In this document: one piece after another, positions 15,001 through 28,000 of the stretch
Layout: each line of letters starts with the position of its first letter
Numbering within the stretch: the first letter of the stretch is position 1
DNA from: Pardosa pseudoannulata
Lineage: Eukaryota; Arthropoda; Arachnida; Araneae; Lycosidae
Length of the DNA: 64,000 bases
Reading direction: 5' to 3'
Assembly: GCA_032207245.1 (NCBI GenBank)
Contig: CM063500.1
Location: forward strand, 80,883,625-80,947,624
Translations under genes and position numbers: made by a program
Notes under the pieces: model-generated
Told to the model about the DNA's origin: nothing
The model's input: only the letters and a program-made list of their open reading frames with translations
Databases searched by the model: none

Positions 15001-18000
15001 CTATTTTTATTTGTCATTCAGATAACTATAGTATCCGTTGAAGGGTGTGAGTGCTGGGATGCCCGCGGAGAAGTCTGAATTGTAATTGGAGAAGGTATTT
15101 GTCATTTCTCTTATGTTTATTTTCTTTAGTATTTTTGTTAAATTTGTTCCATTTTTATAACTATTTTTATTTGTCATTCAGATAACTATAGTATCCGTTG
15201 AAGGGTGTGAGTGCTGGGATGCCCGCGGAGAAGTCTGAATTGTAATTGGAGAAGGTATTTGTCATTTCTCTTATGTTTATTTTCTTTAGTATTTTGTTAA
15301 ATTTGTTCCATTTTTTATAATTTTTATTTGTCATTCAGATAACTATAGTATCCGTTGAAGGGTGTGAGTGCTGGGATGCCCGCGGAGAAGTCTGAATTGT
15401 AATTGGAGAAGGTATTTGTCATTTCTCTTATGTTTATTTTCTTTAGTATTTTGTTAAATTTGTTCCATTTTTATAACTATTTTTATTTTTCATTTAGAGA
15501 AGTATCCTTTGAAGGGTGTGAATGCTGGGATGCCCGCGGAGAAGTCTGAATTGTAATTGGAGAAGGTATTTGTCATTTCTCTTATGTTTATTTTCTTTAG
15601 TATTTTTGTTAAATTTGTTCCATTTTTATAACTATTTTTATTTGTCATTCAGATAACTATAGTATCCGTTGAAGGGTGTGAGTGCTGGGATGCCCGCGGG
15701 AGAAGTCTGAATTGTAATTGGAGAAGGTATTTGTCATTTCTCTTATGTTTATTTTCTTTAGTATTTTTGTTAAATTTGTTCCATTTTTTGTGTATAACTA
15801 TTTTTTATTTTGTCATTCAGATAACTATAGTATCCGTTGAAGGGTGTGAGTGCTGGGATGCCCGCGGAGAAGTCTGAATTGTAATTGGAGAAGGTATTTG
15901 TCATTTCTCTTATGTTTATTTCTTTAGTATTTTGTTAAATTTGTTCCATTTTTATAACTATTTTTATTTGTCATTCAGATAACTATAGTATCCGTTGAAG
16001 GGTGTGAATGCTGGGATGCCCGCGGAGAAGTCTGAATTGTAATTGGAGAAGGTATTTGTCATTTCTCTTATGTTTATTTTCTTTAGTATTTTTGTTAAAT
16101 TTGTTTCATTTTAACAACTTTTTTCATTTGTCATTCAGATAAGTATCCGTTGAAGGGTGTGAATGCTGGGATGCCCGCGGAGAAGTCTGAATTGTAATTG
16201 GAGAAGGTATTTGTCATTTCTCTTATGTTTATTTTCTTTAGTATTTTGTTAAATTTGTTCCATTTTTATAACTTTTTTTATTTGTCATTCAGATAACTAT
16301 AGTATCCGTTGAAGGGTGTGAGTGCTGGGATGCCCGCGGAGAAGTCTGAATTGTAATTGGAGAAGGTATTTGTCATTTCTCTTATGTTTATTTTCTTTAG
16401 TATTTTGTTAAATTTGTTCCATTTTTATAACTATTTTTATTTGTCATTCAGATAACTATAGTATCCGTTGAAGGGTGTGAATGCTGGGATGCCCGCGGAG
16501 AAGTCTGAATTGTAATTGGAGAAGGTATTTGTCATTTCTCTTATGTTTATTTTCTTTAGTATTTTGTTAAATTTGTTCCATTTTTATAACTATTTTTATT
16601 TGTCATTCAGATAACTATAGTATCCGTTGAAGGGTGTGAGTGCTGGGATGCCCGCGGAGAAGTCTGAATTGTAATTGGAGAAGGTATTTGTCATTTCTCT
16701 TATGTTTATTTTCTTTAGTATTTTTGTTAAAATTGTTCCATTTTTATAACTATTTTGTTTTGTCATTCAGATAACTATAGTATCCGTTGAAGGGTGTGAG
16801 TGCTGGGATGCCCGCGGAGAAGTCTGAATTGTAATTGGAGAAGGTATTTGTCATTTCTCTTATGTTTATTTTCTTTAGTATTTTGTTAAATTTGTTCCAT
16901 TTTTATAACTATTTTTATTTGTCATTCAGATAACTATAGTATCCGTTGAAGGGTGTGAGTGCTGGGATGCCCGCGGAGAAGTCTGAATTGTAATTGGAGA
17001 AGGTATTTGTCATTTCTCTTATGTTTATTTTCTTTAGTATTTTGTTAAATTTGTTCCATTTTTATAACTATTTTTATTTGTCATTCAGATAACTATAGTA
17101 TCCGTTGAAGGGTGTGAGTGCTGGGATGCCCGCGGAGAAGTCTGAATTGTAATTGGAGAAGGTATTTGTCATTTCTCTTATGTTTATTTTCTTTAGTATT
17201 TTTGTTAAATTTGTTCCATTTTTATAACTATTTTTATTTGTCATTCAGATAACTATAGTATCCGTTGAAGGGTGTGAGTGCTGGGATGCCCGCGGAGAAG
17301 TCTGAATTGTAATTGGAGAAGGTATTTGTCATTTCTCTTATGTTTATTTTCTTTAGTATTTTGTTAAATTTGTTCCATTTTTATAACTATTTTTATTTGT
17401 CATTCAGATAACTATAGTATCCGTTGAAGGGTGTGAGTGCTGGGATGCCCGCGGAGAAGTCTGAATTGTAATTGGAGAAGGTATTTGTCATTTCTCTTAT
17501 GTTTATTTTCTTTAGTATTTTGTTAAATTTGTTCCATTTTTATAACTATTTTTATTTGTCATTCAGATAACTATAGTATCCGTTGAAGGGTGTGAGTGCT
17601 GGGATGCCCGCGGAGAAGTCTGAATTGTAATTGGAGAAGGTATTTGTCATTTCTCTTATGTTTATTTTCTTTAGTATTTTGTTAAATTTGTTCCATTTTT
17701 ATAACTATTTTTATTTGTCATTCAGATAACTATAGTATCCGTTGAAGGGTGTGAGTGCTGGGATGCCCGCGGAGAAGTCTGAATTGTAATTGGAGAAGGT
17801 ATTTGTCATTTCTCTTATGTTTATTTTCTTTAGTATTTTGTTAAATTTGTTCCATTTTTATAACTATTTTTATTTGTCATTCAGATAACTATAGTATCCT
17901 TTGAAGGGTGTGAATGCTGGGATGCCCGCGGAGAAGTCTGAATTGTAATTGGAGAAGGTATTTGTCATTTCTCTTATGTTTATTTTCTTTAGTATTTTGT

Positions 18001-21000
18001 TAAATTTGTTCCATTTTTATAACTATTTTTATTTGTCATTCAGATAACTATAGTATCCGTTGAAGGGTGTGAGTGCTGGGATGCCGCGGAGAAGTCTGAA
18101 TTGTAATTGGAGAAGGTATTTGTCATTTCTCTTATGTTTATTTTCTTTAGTATTTTGTTAAATTTGTTCCATTTTTATAACTATTTTTATTTGTCATTCA
18201 GATAACTATAGTATCCGTTGAAGGGTGTGAATGCTGGGATGCCCGCGGAGAAGTCTGAATTGTAATTGGAGAAGGTATTTGTCATTTCTCTTATGTTTAT
18301 TTTCTTTAGTATTTTGTTAAATTTGTTCCATTTTTATAACTATTTTTATTTGTCATTCAGATAACTATAGTATCCGTTGAAGGGTGTGAGTGCTGGGATG
18401 CCCGCGGAGAAGTCTGAATTGTAATTGGAGAAGGTATTTGTCATTTCTCTTATGTTTATTTTCTTTAGTATTTTGTTAAATTTGTTCCATTTTTATAACT
18501 ATTTTTATTTGTCATTCAGATAACTATAGTATCCGTTGAAGGGTGTGAGTGCTGGGATGCCCGCGGAGAAGTCTGAATACTGTAATTGGAGAAGGTATTT
18601 GTCATTTCTCTTATGTTTATTTTCTTTAGTATTTTGTTAAATTTGTTCCATTTTTATAACTATTTTTATTTGTCATTCAGATAACTATAGTATCCGTTGA
18701 AGGGTGTGAGTGCTGGGATGCCCGCGGAGAAGTCTGAATTGTAATTGGAGAAGGTATTTGTCATTTCTCTTATGTTTATTTTCTTTAGTATTTTTATTAA
18801 ATTTGTTCCATTTTTATAACTATTTTTATTTGTCATTCAGATAACTATAGTATCCGTTGAAGGGTGTGAGTGCTGGGATGCCCGCGGAGAAGTCTGAATT
18901 GTAATTGGAGAAGGTATTTGTCATTTCTCTTATGTTTATTTTCTTTAGAATTTTTGTTAAATTTGTTCCATTTTTATAACTATTTTTATTTGTCATTCAG
19001 ATAACTATAGTATCCGTTGAAGGGTGTGAGTGCTGGGATGCCCGCGGAGAAGTCTGAATTGTAATTGGAGAAGGTATTTGTCATTTCTCTTATGTTTATT
19101 TTCTTTAGTATTTTTGTTAAATTTGTTCCATTTTTATAACTATTTTTATTTGTCATTCAGATAACTATAGTATCCGTTGAAGGGTGTGTGAGTGCTGGGA
19201 TGCCCGCGGAGAAGTCTGAATTGTAATTGGAGAAGGTATTTGTCATTTCTCTTATGTTTATTTTCTTTAGTATTTTTGTTAAATTTGTTCCATTTTTATA
19301 ACTATTTTTATTTGTCATTCAGATAACTATAGTATCCGTTGAAGGGTGTGAGTGCTGGGATGCCCGCGGAGAAGTCTGAATTGTAATTGGAGAAGGTATT
19401 TGTCATTTCTCTTATGTTTATTTTATTAAGTATTTTAGTTAAATTTGTTCCATTTTTATATTTATTTTTATTTGTCATTCAGATAACTATAGTATCCGTT
19501 GAAGGGTGTGAGTGCTGGGATGCCCGCGGAGAAGTCTGAATTGTAATTGGAGAAGGTATTTGTCATTTCTCTTATGTTTATTTTCTTTAGTATTTTTGTT
19601 AAATTTGTTCCATTTTTATAACTATTTTTATTTGTCATTCAGATAACTATAGTATCCGTTGAAGGGTGTGAGTGCTGGGATGCCCGCGGAGAAGTCTGAA
19701 TTGTAATTGGAGAAGGTATTTGTCATTTCTCTTATGTTTATTTTCTTTAGTATTTTGTTAAATTTGTTCCATTTTTATAACTATTTTTATTTGTCATTCA
19801 GATAACTATAGTATCCGTTGAAGGGTGTGAGTGCTGGGATGCCCGCGGAGAAGTCTGAATTGTAATTGGAGAAGGTATTTGTCATTTCTCTTATGTTTAT
19901 TTTCTTTAGTATTTTTGTTAAATTTGTTCCATTTTTATAACTATTTTTATTTGTCATTCAGATAACTATAGTATCCGTTGAAGGGTGTGAGTGCTGGGAT
20001 GCCCGCGGAGAAGTCTGAATTGTAATTGGAGAAGGTATTTGTCATTTCTCTTATGTTTATTTTCTTTAGTATTTTTGTTAAATTTGTTCCATTTTTATAA
20101 CTATTTTTATTTGTCATTCAGATAACTATAGTATCCGTTGAAGGGTGTGAGTGCTGGGATGCCCGCGGAGAAGTCTGAATTGTAATTGGAGAAGGTATTT
20201 GTCATTTCTCTTATGTTTATTTTCTTTAGTATTTTTGTTAAATTTGTTCCATTTTTATAACTATTTTTATTTGTCATTCAGATAACTATAGTATCCGTTG
20301 AAGGGTGTGAGTGCTGGGATGCCCGCGGAGAAGTCTGAATTGTAATTGGAGAAGGTATTTGTCATTTCTCTTATGTTTATTTTCTTTAGTATTTTTGTTA
20401 AATTTGTTCCATTTTTATAACTATTTTTATTTGTCATTCAGATAACTATAGTATCCGTTGAAGGGTGTGAGTGCTGGGATGCCCGCGGAGAAGTCTGAAT
20501 TGTAATTGGAGAAGGTATTTGTCATTTCTCTTATGTTTATTTTCTTTAGTATTTTAGTTAAATTTGTTCCATTTTTATAACTATTTTTATTTGTCATTCA
20601 GATAACTATAGTATCCGTTGAAGGGTGTGAGTGCTGGGATGCCCGCGGAGAAGTCTGAATTGTAATTGGAGAAGGTATTTGTCATTTCTCTTATGTTTAT
20701 TTTCTTTAGTATTTTAGTTAAATTTGTTCCATTTTTATAACTATTTTTATTTGTCATTCAGATAACTATAGTATCCGTTGAAGGGTGTGAGTGCTGGGAT
20801 GCCCGCGGAGAAGTCTGAATTGTAATTGGAGAAGGTATTTGTCATTTCTCTTATGTTTATTTTCTTTAGTATTTTTGTTAAATTTGTTCCATTTTTATAA
20901 CTATTTTTATTTGTCATTCAGATAACTATAGTATCCGTTGAAGGGTGTGAGTGCTGGGATGCCCGCGGAGAAGTCTGAATTGTAATTGGAGAAGGTATTT

Positions 21001-22300
21001 GTCATTTCTCTTATGTTTATTTTCTTTAGTATTTTTGTTAAATTTGTTCCATTTTTATAACTATTTTTATTTGTCATTCAGATAACTATAGTATCCGTTG
21101 AAGGGTGTGAGTGCTGGGATGCCCGCGGAGAAGTCTGAATTGTAATTGGAGAAGGTATTTGTCATTTCTCTTATGTTTATTTTCTTTAGTATTTTGTTAA
21201 ATTTGTTCCATTTTTATAACTATTTTTATTTGTCATTCAGATAACTATAGTATCCGTTGAAGGGTGTGAGTGCTGGGATGCCCGCGGAGAAGTCTGAATT
21301 GTAATTGGAGAAGGTATTTGTCATTTCTCTTATTTTTATTTTCTTTAGTATTTTTGTTAAATTTGTTCCATTTTTATAACTATTTTTATTTGTCATTCAG
21401 ATAACTATAGTATCCGTTGAAGGGTGTGAGTGCTGGGATGCCCGCGGAGAAGTCTGAATTGTAATTGGAGAAGGTATTTGTCATTTCTCTTATGTTTATT
21501 TTCTTTAGTATTTTTGTTAAATTTGTTCCATTTTTATAACTATTTTTATTTGTCATTCAGATAACTATAGTATCCGTTGAAGGGTGTGAGTGCTGGGATG
21601 CCCGCGGAGAAGTCTGAATTGTAATTGGAGAAGGTATTTGTCATTTCTCTTATGTTTATTTTCTTTAGTATTTTTGTTAAATTTGTTCCATTTTTATAAC
21701 TATTTTTATTTGTCATTCAGATAACTATAGTATCCGTTGAAGGGTGTGAGTGCTGGGATGCCCGCGGAGAAGTCTGAATTGTAATTGGAGAAGGTATTTG
21801 TCATTTCTCTTATGTTTATTTTCTTTAGTATTTTTGTTAAATTTGTTCCATTTTTATAACTATTTTTATTTGTCATTCAGATAACTATAGTATCCGTTGA
21901 AGGGTGTGAGTGCTGGGATGCCCGCGGAGAAGTCTGAATTGTAATTGGAGAAGGTATTTGTCATTTCTCTTATGTTTATTTTCTTTAGTATTTTTGTTAA
22001 ATTTGTTCCATTTTTATAACTATTTTTATTTGTCATTCAGATAACTATAGTATCCGTTGAAGGGTGTGAGTGCTGGGATGCCCGCGGAGAAGTCTGAATT
22101 GTAATTGGAGAAGGTATTTGTCATTTCTCTTATGTTTATTTTCTTTAGTATTTTTGTTAAATTTGTTCCATTTTTATAACTATTTTTATTTGTCATTCAG
22201 ATAACTATAGTATCCGTTGAAGGGTGTGAGTGCTGGGATGCCCGCGGAGAAGTCTGAATTGTAATTGGAGAAGGTATTTGTCATTTCTCTTATGTTTATT
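1..22300 (+). repeat. 159/160-bp satellite array, left block
   Basis: Head-to-tail tandem array with the landmark GATGCCCGCGGAG recurring every 159 or 160 bases (for example at about 100, 259 and 419). The one-base length difference mostly comes from TATTTTGTTAAA versus TATTTTTGTTAAA or TATTTTAGTTAAA. All monomers share one orientation and most differ by only a few bases. Each monomer has a GC-richer 73-bp half (about 47% GC, with a CCGCGG site) and a T-rich 86-bp half (about 20% GC). The array begins mid-monomer, so it extends beyond the window. No transposon interrupts it. Indel-rich monomers cluster at 6.8-8.2 kb and 9.5-9.85 kb. The monomer length is near that of a nucleosome repeat, which is typical of centromeric or pericentromeric satellites; that role is inference. 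Confidence 0.98.
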
Positions 22301-22400
22301 NNNNNNNNNNNNNNNNNNNNNNNNNNNNNNNNNNNNNNNNNNNNNNNNNNNNNNNNNNNNNNNNNNNNNNNNNNNNNNNNNNNNNNNNNNNNNNNNNNNN
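22301..22400. other. assembly gap (100 N)
   Basis: Exactly 100 N bases with satellite on both sides. A round 100 is the usual placeholder for a gap of unknown size, so spacing measured across it is not meaningful and the true array may be much longer. Confidence 0.99.
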
Positions 22401-25090
22401 TCTGAATTGTAATTGGAGAAGGTATTTGTCATTTCTTATGTTTATTTTCTTTAGTATTTTGTTAAAGTTCCATTTTTATAACTATTTTTATTTGTCATTC
22501 AGATAACTATAGTATCCGTTGAAGGGTGTGAGTGCTGGGATGCCCGCGGAGAAGTCTGAATTGTAATTGGAGAAGGTATTTGTCATTTCTCTTATGTTTA
22601 TTTTCTTTAGTATTTTGTTAAATTTGTTCCATTTTTATAACTATTTTTATTTGTCATTCAGATAACTATAGTATCCGTTGAAGGGTGTGAGTGCTATGCC
22701 CGCGGAGAAGTCTGAATTGTAATTGGAGAAGGTATTTGTCATTTCTCTTATGTTTATTTTCTTTAGTATTTTAGTTAAATTTGTTCCATTTTTATAACTA
22801 TTTTTATTTGTCATTCAGATAACTATATTATCCGTTGAAGGGTGTGAGTGCTGGGATGCCCGCGGAGAAGTCTGAATTGTAATTGGAGAAGGTATTTGTC
22901 ATTTCTCTTATGTTTATTTTCTTTAGAATTTTTGTTAAATTTGTCCATTTTTATATCTATTTTTATTTGTCATTCAGATAACTATAGTATCCGTTGAATG
23001 TGAGTGCTGGGATCGGAGAACTGAATTGTAATTGGAGAAGGTATTTGTCATTTCTCTTATGTTTATTTTCTTTAGTTGTTAAATTTGTTCCATTTTATAA
23101 CTATTTTTATTTGTCATTCAGATAACTATAGTATCCGTTGAAGGGTGTGAGTGCTGGGATGCCCGCGGAGAAGTCTGAATTGTAATTGGAGAAGGTATTT
23201 GTCATTTCTCTTATGTTTATTTTCTAGTATTGTTAAATTTGTTCCATTTTTATAACTATTTTTATTGTCATTCAGATAACTATAGTATCCGTTGAAGGGT
23301 GTGAGTGCTGGGATGCCCGCGCAGAAGTCTGAATTGTAATTGGAGAAGGTATTTGTCATTTCTCTTATGTTTATTTTCTTTAGTATTTTGTTAAATTTGT
23401 TCCATTTTTATAACTATTTTTATTTGTCATTCAGATAACTATAGTATCCGTTGAAGGGTGTGAGTGCTGGGATGCCCGCGGAGAAGTCTGAATTGTAATT
23501 GGAGAAGGTATTTGTCATTTCTCTTATGTTTATATTCTTTAGTATTTTGTTAAATTTGTTCCATTTTTATAACTATTTTTATTTGTCATTCAGATAACTA
23601 TAGTATCCGTTGAAGGGTGTGAGTGCTGGGATGCCCGCGGAGAAGTCTGAATTGTAATTGGAGAAGGTATTTGTCATTTCTCTTATGTTATTTTCTTTAG
23701 TATTTTGTTAAATTTGTTCCATTTTTATAACTATTTTTATTTGTCATTCAGATAACTATATTATCCGTTGAAGGGTGTGTGTGCTGGGATGTACGCGGAG
23801 AAGTCTGAATTGTAATTAGAGAAGGTATTTGTCATTTCCCTTATGTTTATTTTCTTTAGAATTTTAGTTAAATTTCTTCCATTTTTATAACTATTTTTAT
23901 GTCATTCAGATAACTATAGTATCTGTTGAAATGTGTGAGTGCTGGGATGCCCGCGGAGAAGTCTGAATTGTAATTGGAGAAGTTATTTGTCATTTCTCTT
24001 ATGTTTATTTTTTCTTTAGTATTTTAGATTTGTTCCATTTTTTATAACTATTTTATTTGTCATTCAGATAACTATAGTATCCGTTGAAGGGTGTGAGTGC
24101 TGGGATGCCGCGGAGATGTCTGTAATTGGAGAAGGTATTTGTCATTTCTCTTATGTTTATTTTGTTTTTTTGTTAAATTTGTTCCATTTTTATAACTATT
24201 TTTATTTGTCATTCAGATACTATAGTATCCGTTGAAGGGTGTGAGTGCTGGGATGCCCGCGGAGAAGTCTGAATTGTATAATTGTTTTGTCATTTTCTTC
24301 TTATTTGTTTTATAGTATTTTTTAAATTGTGTTCCATTTTTATAACTATTTTTATTTGTCATTCAGATAACTATATATAAGGTGTGATGCCCGCGGAGAA
24401 GTCTGAAATTGTAATTGGAGGAAGGTCATTTCTCTTATGTTTATTTTCTAGTAATTTTGTTAAATTTGTTTTTGTCATTTTTTTTGTCATTAGATAACTA
24501 TAGTATCCTTGAAGGGTGGTGATGCAGGTCACAGAAATTTTAAATGGTAGAATTTGGTATTTGTCATTTCTCTTATGTATTTTCTTTAGTATTTTTTCTT
24601 TGTTTAAATTTGTCATTCCATTTTTTATTTGTTCTTATGTTTATTTTCTTTAGTATTTGTTCCATTTTATAACTATCAGAATCCGTTGAAGTGTGAGTGC
24701 TGAATTGGAGGATGAGAAGTTCCGTGAATTTTGTAATTGGAGAAGGTATTTGTCATTTCTCTTATTTGTTTAATTTTCAGTAAATTGAATTGTATAAATT
24801 TGTTCCATATTTATTAATTCTATATTATTTGTTTTCGATTCAGATAACAATAGTATACCGGTAGAAGGGTGTGATTGCTGGGATGCCCGGAAATTTTTAT
24901 CATTCAGATAACTATAGTATTTGAAAGTGCTGGGATGCCCGCGGAGAAGGTAATATTTGTCATTTCTCTTTTATTGTTATTTTTATAACTTTAGTCATCA
25001 GATTTTATCCGTTGAAATGAGTGCTGGGATGCCCGGAGAAGTCTGAATGTAATTGGAGAAGGTATTTGTCATTTATGTTTAGGTATTGTG
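22401..25090 (+). repeat. satellite array, eroded block
   Basis: Same monomer family as the flanks, but units become progressively shortened and scrambled. Early units lose small pieces, for example GTTAAAGTTCC at about 22465 and GAGTGCTATGCCC at about 22690. Between about 24100 and 25085 monomers are broken into partial, out-of-order pieces, and several lack the GC-rich half. Near 25090 the sequence returns abruptly to regular monomers. This is either old unhomogenised satellite, a rearrangement point, or low-quality consensus next to the upstream gap. Confidence 0.9.
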
Positions 25091-28000
25091 TCATTTCTCT
25101 TATGTTTATTTTCTTTAGTATTTTTGTTAAATTTGTTCTATTTTATAACTATTTTATTTGTCATTCAGATAACTATACTATCTGTTGAAGGGTGTGAGTG
25201 CTGGGATGCCCGCGGAGAAGTCTGAATTGTAATTGGAGAAGGTATTTGTCATTTCTCTTATGTTTATTTTCTTTAGTATTTTTGTTAAATTTGTTCCATT
25301 TTTATAACTATTTTTATTTGTCATTCAGATAACTATAGTATCCGTTGAAGGGTGTGAGTGCTGGGATGCCCGCGGAGAAGTCTGAATTGTAATTGGAGAA
25401 GGTATTTGTCATTTCTCTTATGTTTATTTTCTTTAGTATTTTGTTAAATTTGTTCCATTTTTATAACTATTTTTATTTGTCATTCAGATAACTATAGTAT
25501 CCGTTGAAGGGTGTGAGTGCTGGGATGCCCGCGGAGAAGTCTGAATTGTAATTGGAGAAGGTATTTGTCATTTCTCTTATGTTTATTTTCTTTAGTATTT
25601 TTGTTAAATTTGTTCCATTTTTATAACTATTTTTATTTGTCATTCAGATAAATATAGTATCCGTTGAAGGGTGTGAGTGCTGGGATGCCCGCGGAGAAGT
25701 CTGAATTGTAATTGGAGAAGGTATTTGTCATTTCTCTTTTGTTTATTTTCTTTAGTATTTTGTTAAATTTGTTCCATTTTTATAACTATTTTTATTTGTC
25801 ATTCAGATAACTATAGTATCCGTTGAAGGGTGTGAGTGCTGGGATGCCCGCGGAGAAGTCTGAATTGTAATTGGAGAAGGTATTTGTCATTTCTCTTATG
25901 TTTATTTTCTTTAGTATTTTTGTTAAATTTGTTCCATTTTTATAACTATTTTTATTTGTCATTCAGATAACTATAGTATCCGTTGAAGGGTGTGAGTGCT
26001 GGGATGCCCGCGGAGAAGTCTGAATTGTAATTGGAGAAGGTATTTGTCATTTCTCTTATGTTTATTTTCTTTAGTATTTTTGTTAAATTTGTTCCATTTT
26101 TATAACTATTTTTATTTGTCATTCAGATAACTATAGTATCCGTTGAAGGGTGTGAGTGCTGGGATGCCCGCGGAGAAGTCTGAATTGTAATTGGAGAAGG
26201 TATTTGTCATTTCTCTTATGTTTATTTTCTTTAGTATTTTTGTTAAATTTGTTCTATTTTTATAACTATTTTTATTTGTCATTCAGATAACTATAGTATC
26301 TGTTGACAGGTGTGAGTGCTGGGATGCCCGCGGAGAAGTCTGAATTGTAATTGGAGAAGGTATTTGTCATTTCTCTTATGTTTATTTTCTTTAGTATTTT
26401 TGTTAAATTTGTTCCATTTTTATAACTATTTTTATTTGTCATTCAGATAACTATAGTATCCGTTGAAGGGTGTGAGTGCTGGGATGCCCGCGGAGAAGTC
26501 TGAATTGTAATTGGAGAAGGTATTTGTCATTTCTCTTATGTTTATTTTCTTTAGTATTTTTGTTAAATTTGTTCCATTTTTATAACTATTTTTATTTGTC
26601 ATTCAGATAACTATAGTATCCGTTGAAGGGTGTGAGTGCTGGGATGCCCGCGGAGAAGTCTGAATTGTAATTGGAGAAGGTATTTGTCATTTCTCTTATG
26701 TTTATTTTCTTTAGTATTTTTGTTAAATTTGTTCCATTTTTATAACTATTTTTATTTGTCATTCAGATAACTATAGTATCCGTTGAAGGGTGTGAGTGCT
26801 GGGATGCCCGCGGAGAAGTCTGAATTGTAATTGGAGAAGGTATTTGTCATTTCTCTTATGTTTATTTTCTTTAGTATTTTGTTAAATTTGTTCCATTTTT
26901 ATAACTATTTTTATTTGTCATTCAGATAACTATAGTATCCGTTGAAGGGTGTGAGTGCTGGGATGCCCGCGGAGAAGTCTGAATTGTAATTGGAGAAGGT
27001 ATTTGTCATTTCTCTTATGTTTATTTTCTTTAGTATTTTTGTTAAATTTGTTCTATTTTATAACTATTTTTATTTGTCATTCAGATAACTATACTATCTG
27101 TTGAAGGGTGTGAGTGCTGGGATGCCCGCGGAGAAGTCTGAATTGTAATTGGAGAAGGTATTTGTCATTTCTCTTATGTTTATTTTATTAAGTATTTTAG
27201 TTAAATTTGTTCCATTTTTATAACTATTTTTATTTGTCATTCAGATAACTATAGTATCCGTTGAAGGGTGTGAGTGCTGGGATGCCCGCGGAGAAGTCTG
27301 AATTGTAATTGGAGAAGGTATTTGTCATTTCTCTTATGTTTATTTTCTTTAGTATTTTAGTTAAATTTGTTCCATTTTTATAACTATTTTTATTTGTCAT
27401 TCAGATAACTATAGTATCCGTTGAAGGGTGTGAGTGCTGGGATGCCCGCGGAGAAGTCTGAATTGTAATTGGAGAAGGTATTTGTCATTTCTCTTATGTT
27501 TATTTTCTTTAGTATTTTAGTTAAATTGTTCCATTTTTATAACTATTTTTATTTGTCATTCGATAACTATGGTATCCGTTGAAGGGTGTGAGTGCTGGGA
27601 TGCCCGCGGAGAAGTCTGAATTGTAATTGGAGAAGGTATTTGTCATTTCTCTTATGTTTATTTTCTTTAGTATTTTTGTTAAATTTGTTCTATTTTTATA
27701 ACTATTTTTATTTGTCATTCAGATAACTATAGTATCCGTTGAAGGGTGAGTGCTGGGATGCCCGCGGAGAAGTCTGAATTGTAATTGGAGAAGGTATTTG
27801 TCATTTCTCTTATGTTTATTTTCTTTAGTATTTTTGTTAAATTTGTTCCATTTTTATAACTATTTTTATTTGTCATTCAGATAACTATAGTATCCGTTGA
27901 AGGGTGTGAGTGCTGGGATGCCCGCGGAGAAGTCTGAATTGTAATTGGAGAAGGTATTTGTCATTTCTCTTATGTTTATTTTCTTTAGTATTTTTGTTAA

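Noticed and set aside
22205..22432. Open frames spanning the N gap
   Set aside because: Most of the translated product is unknown bases; the rest is satellite.
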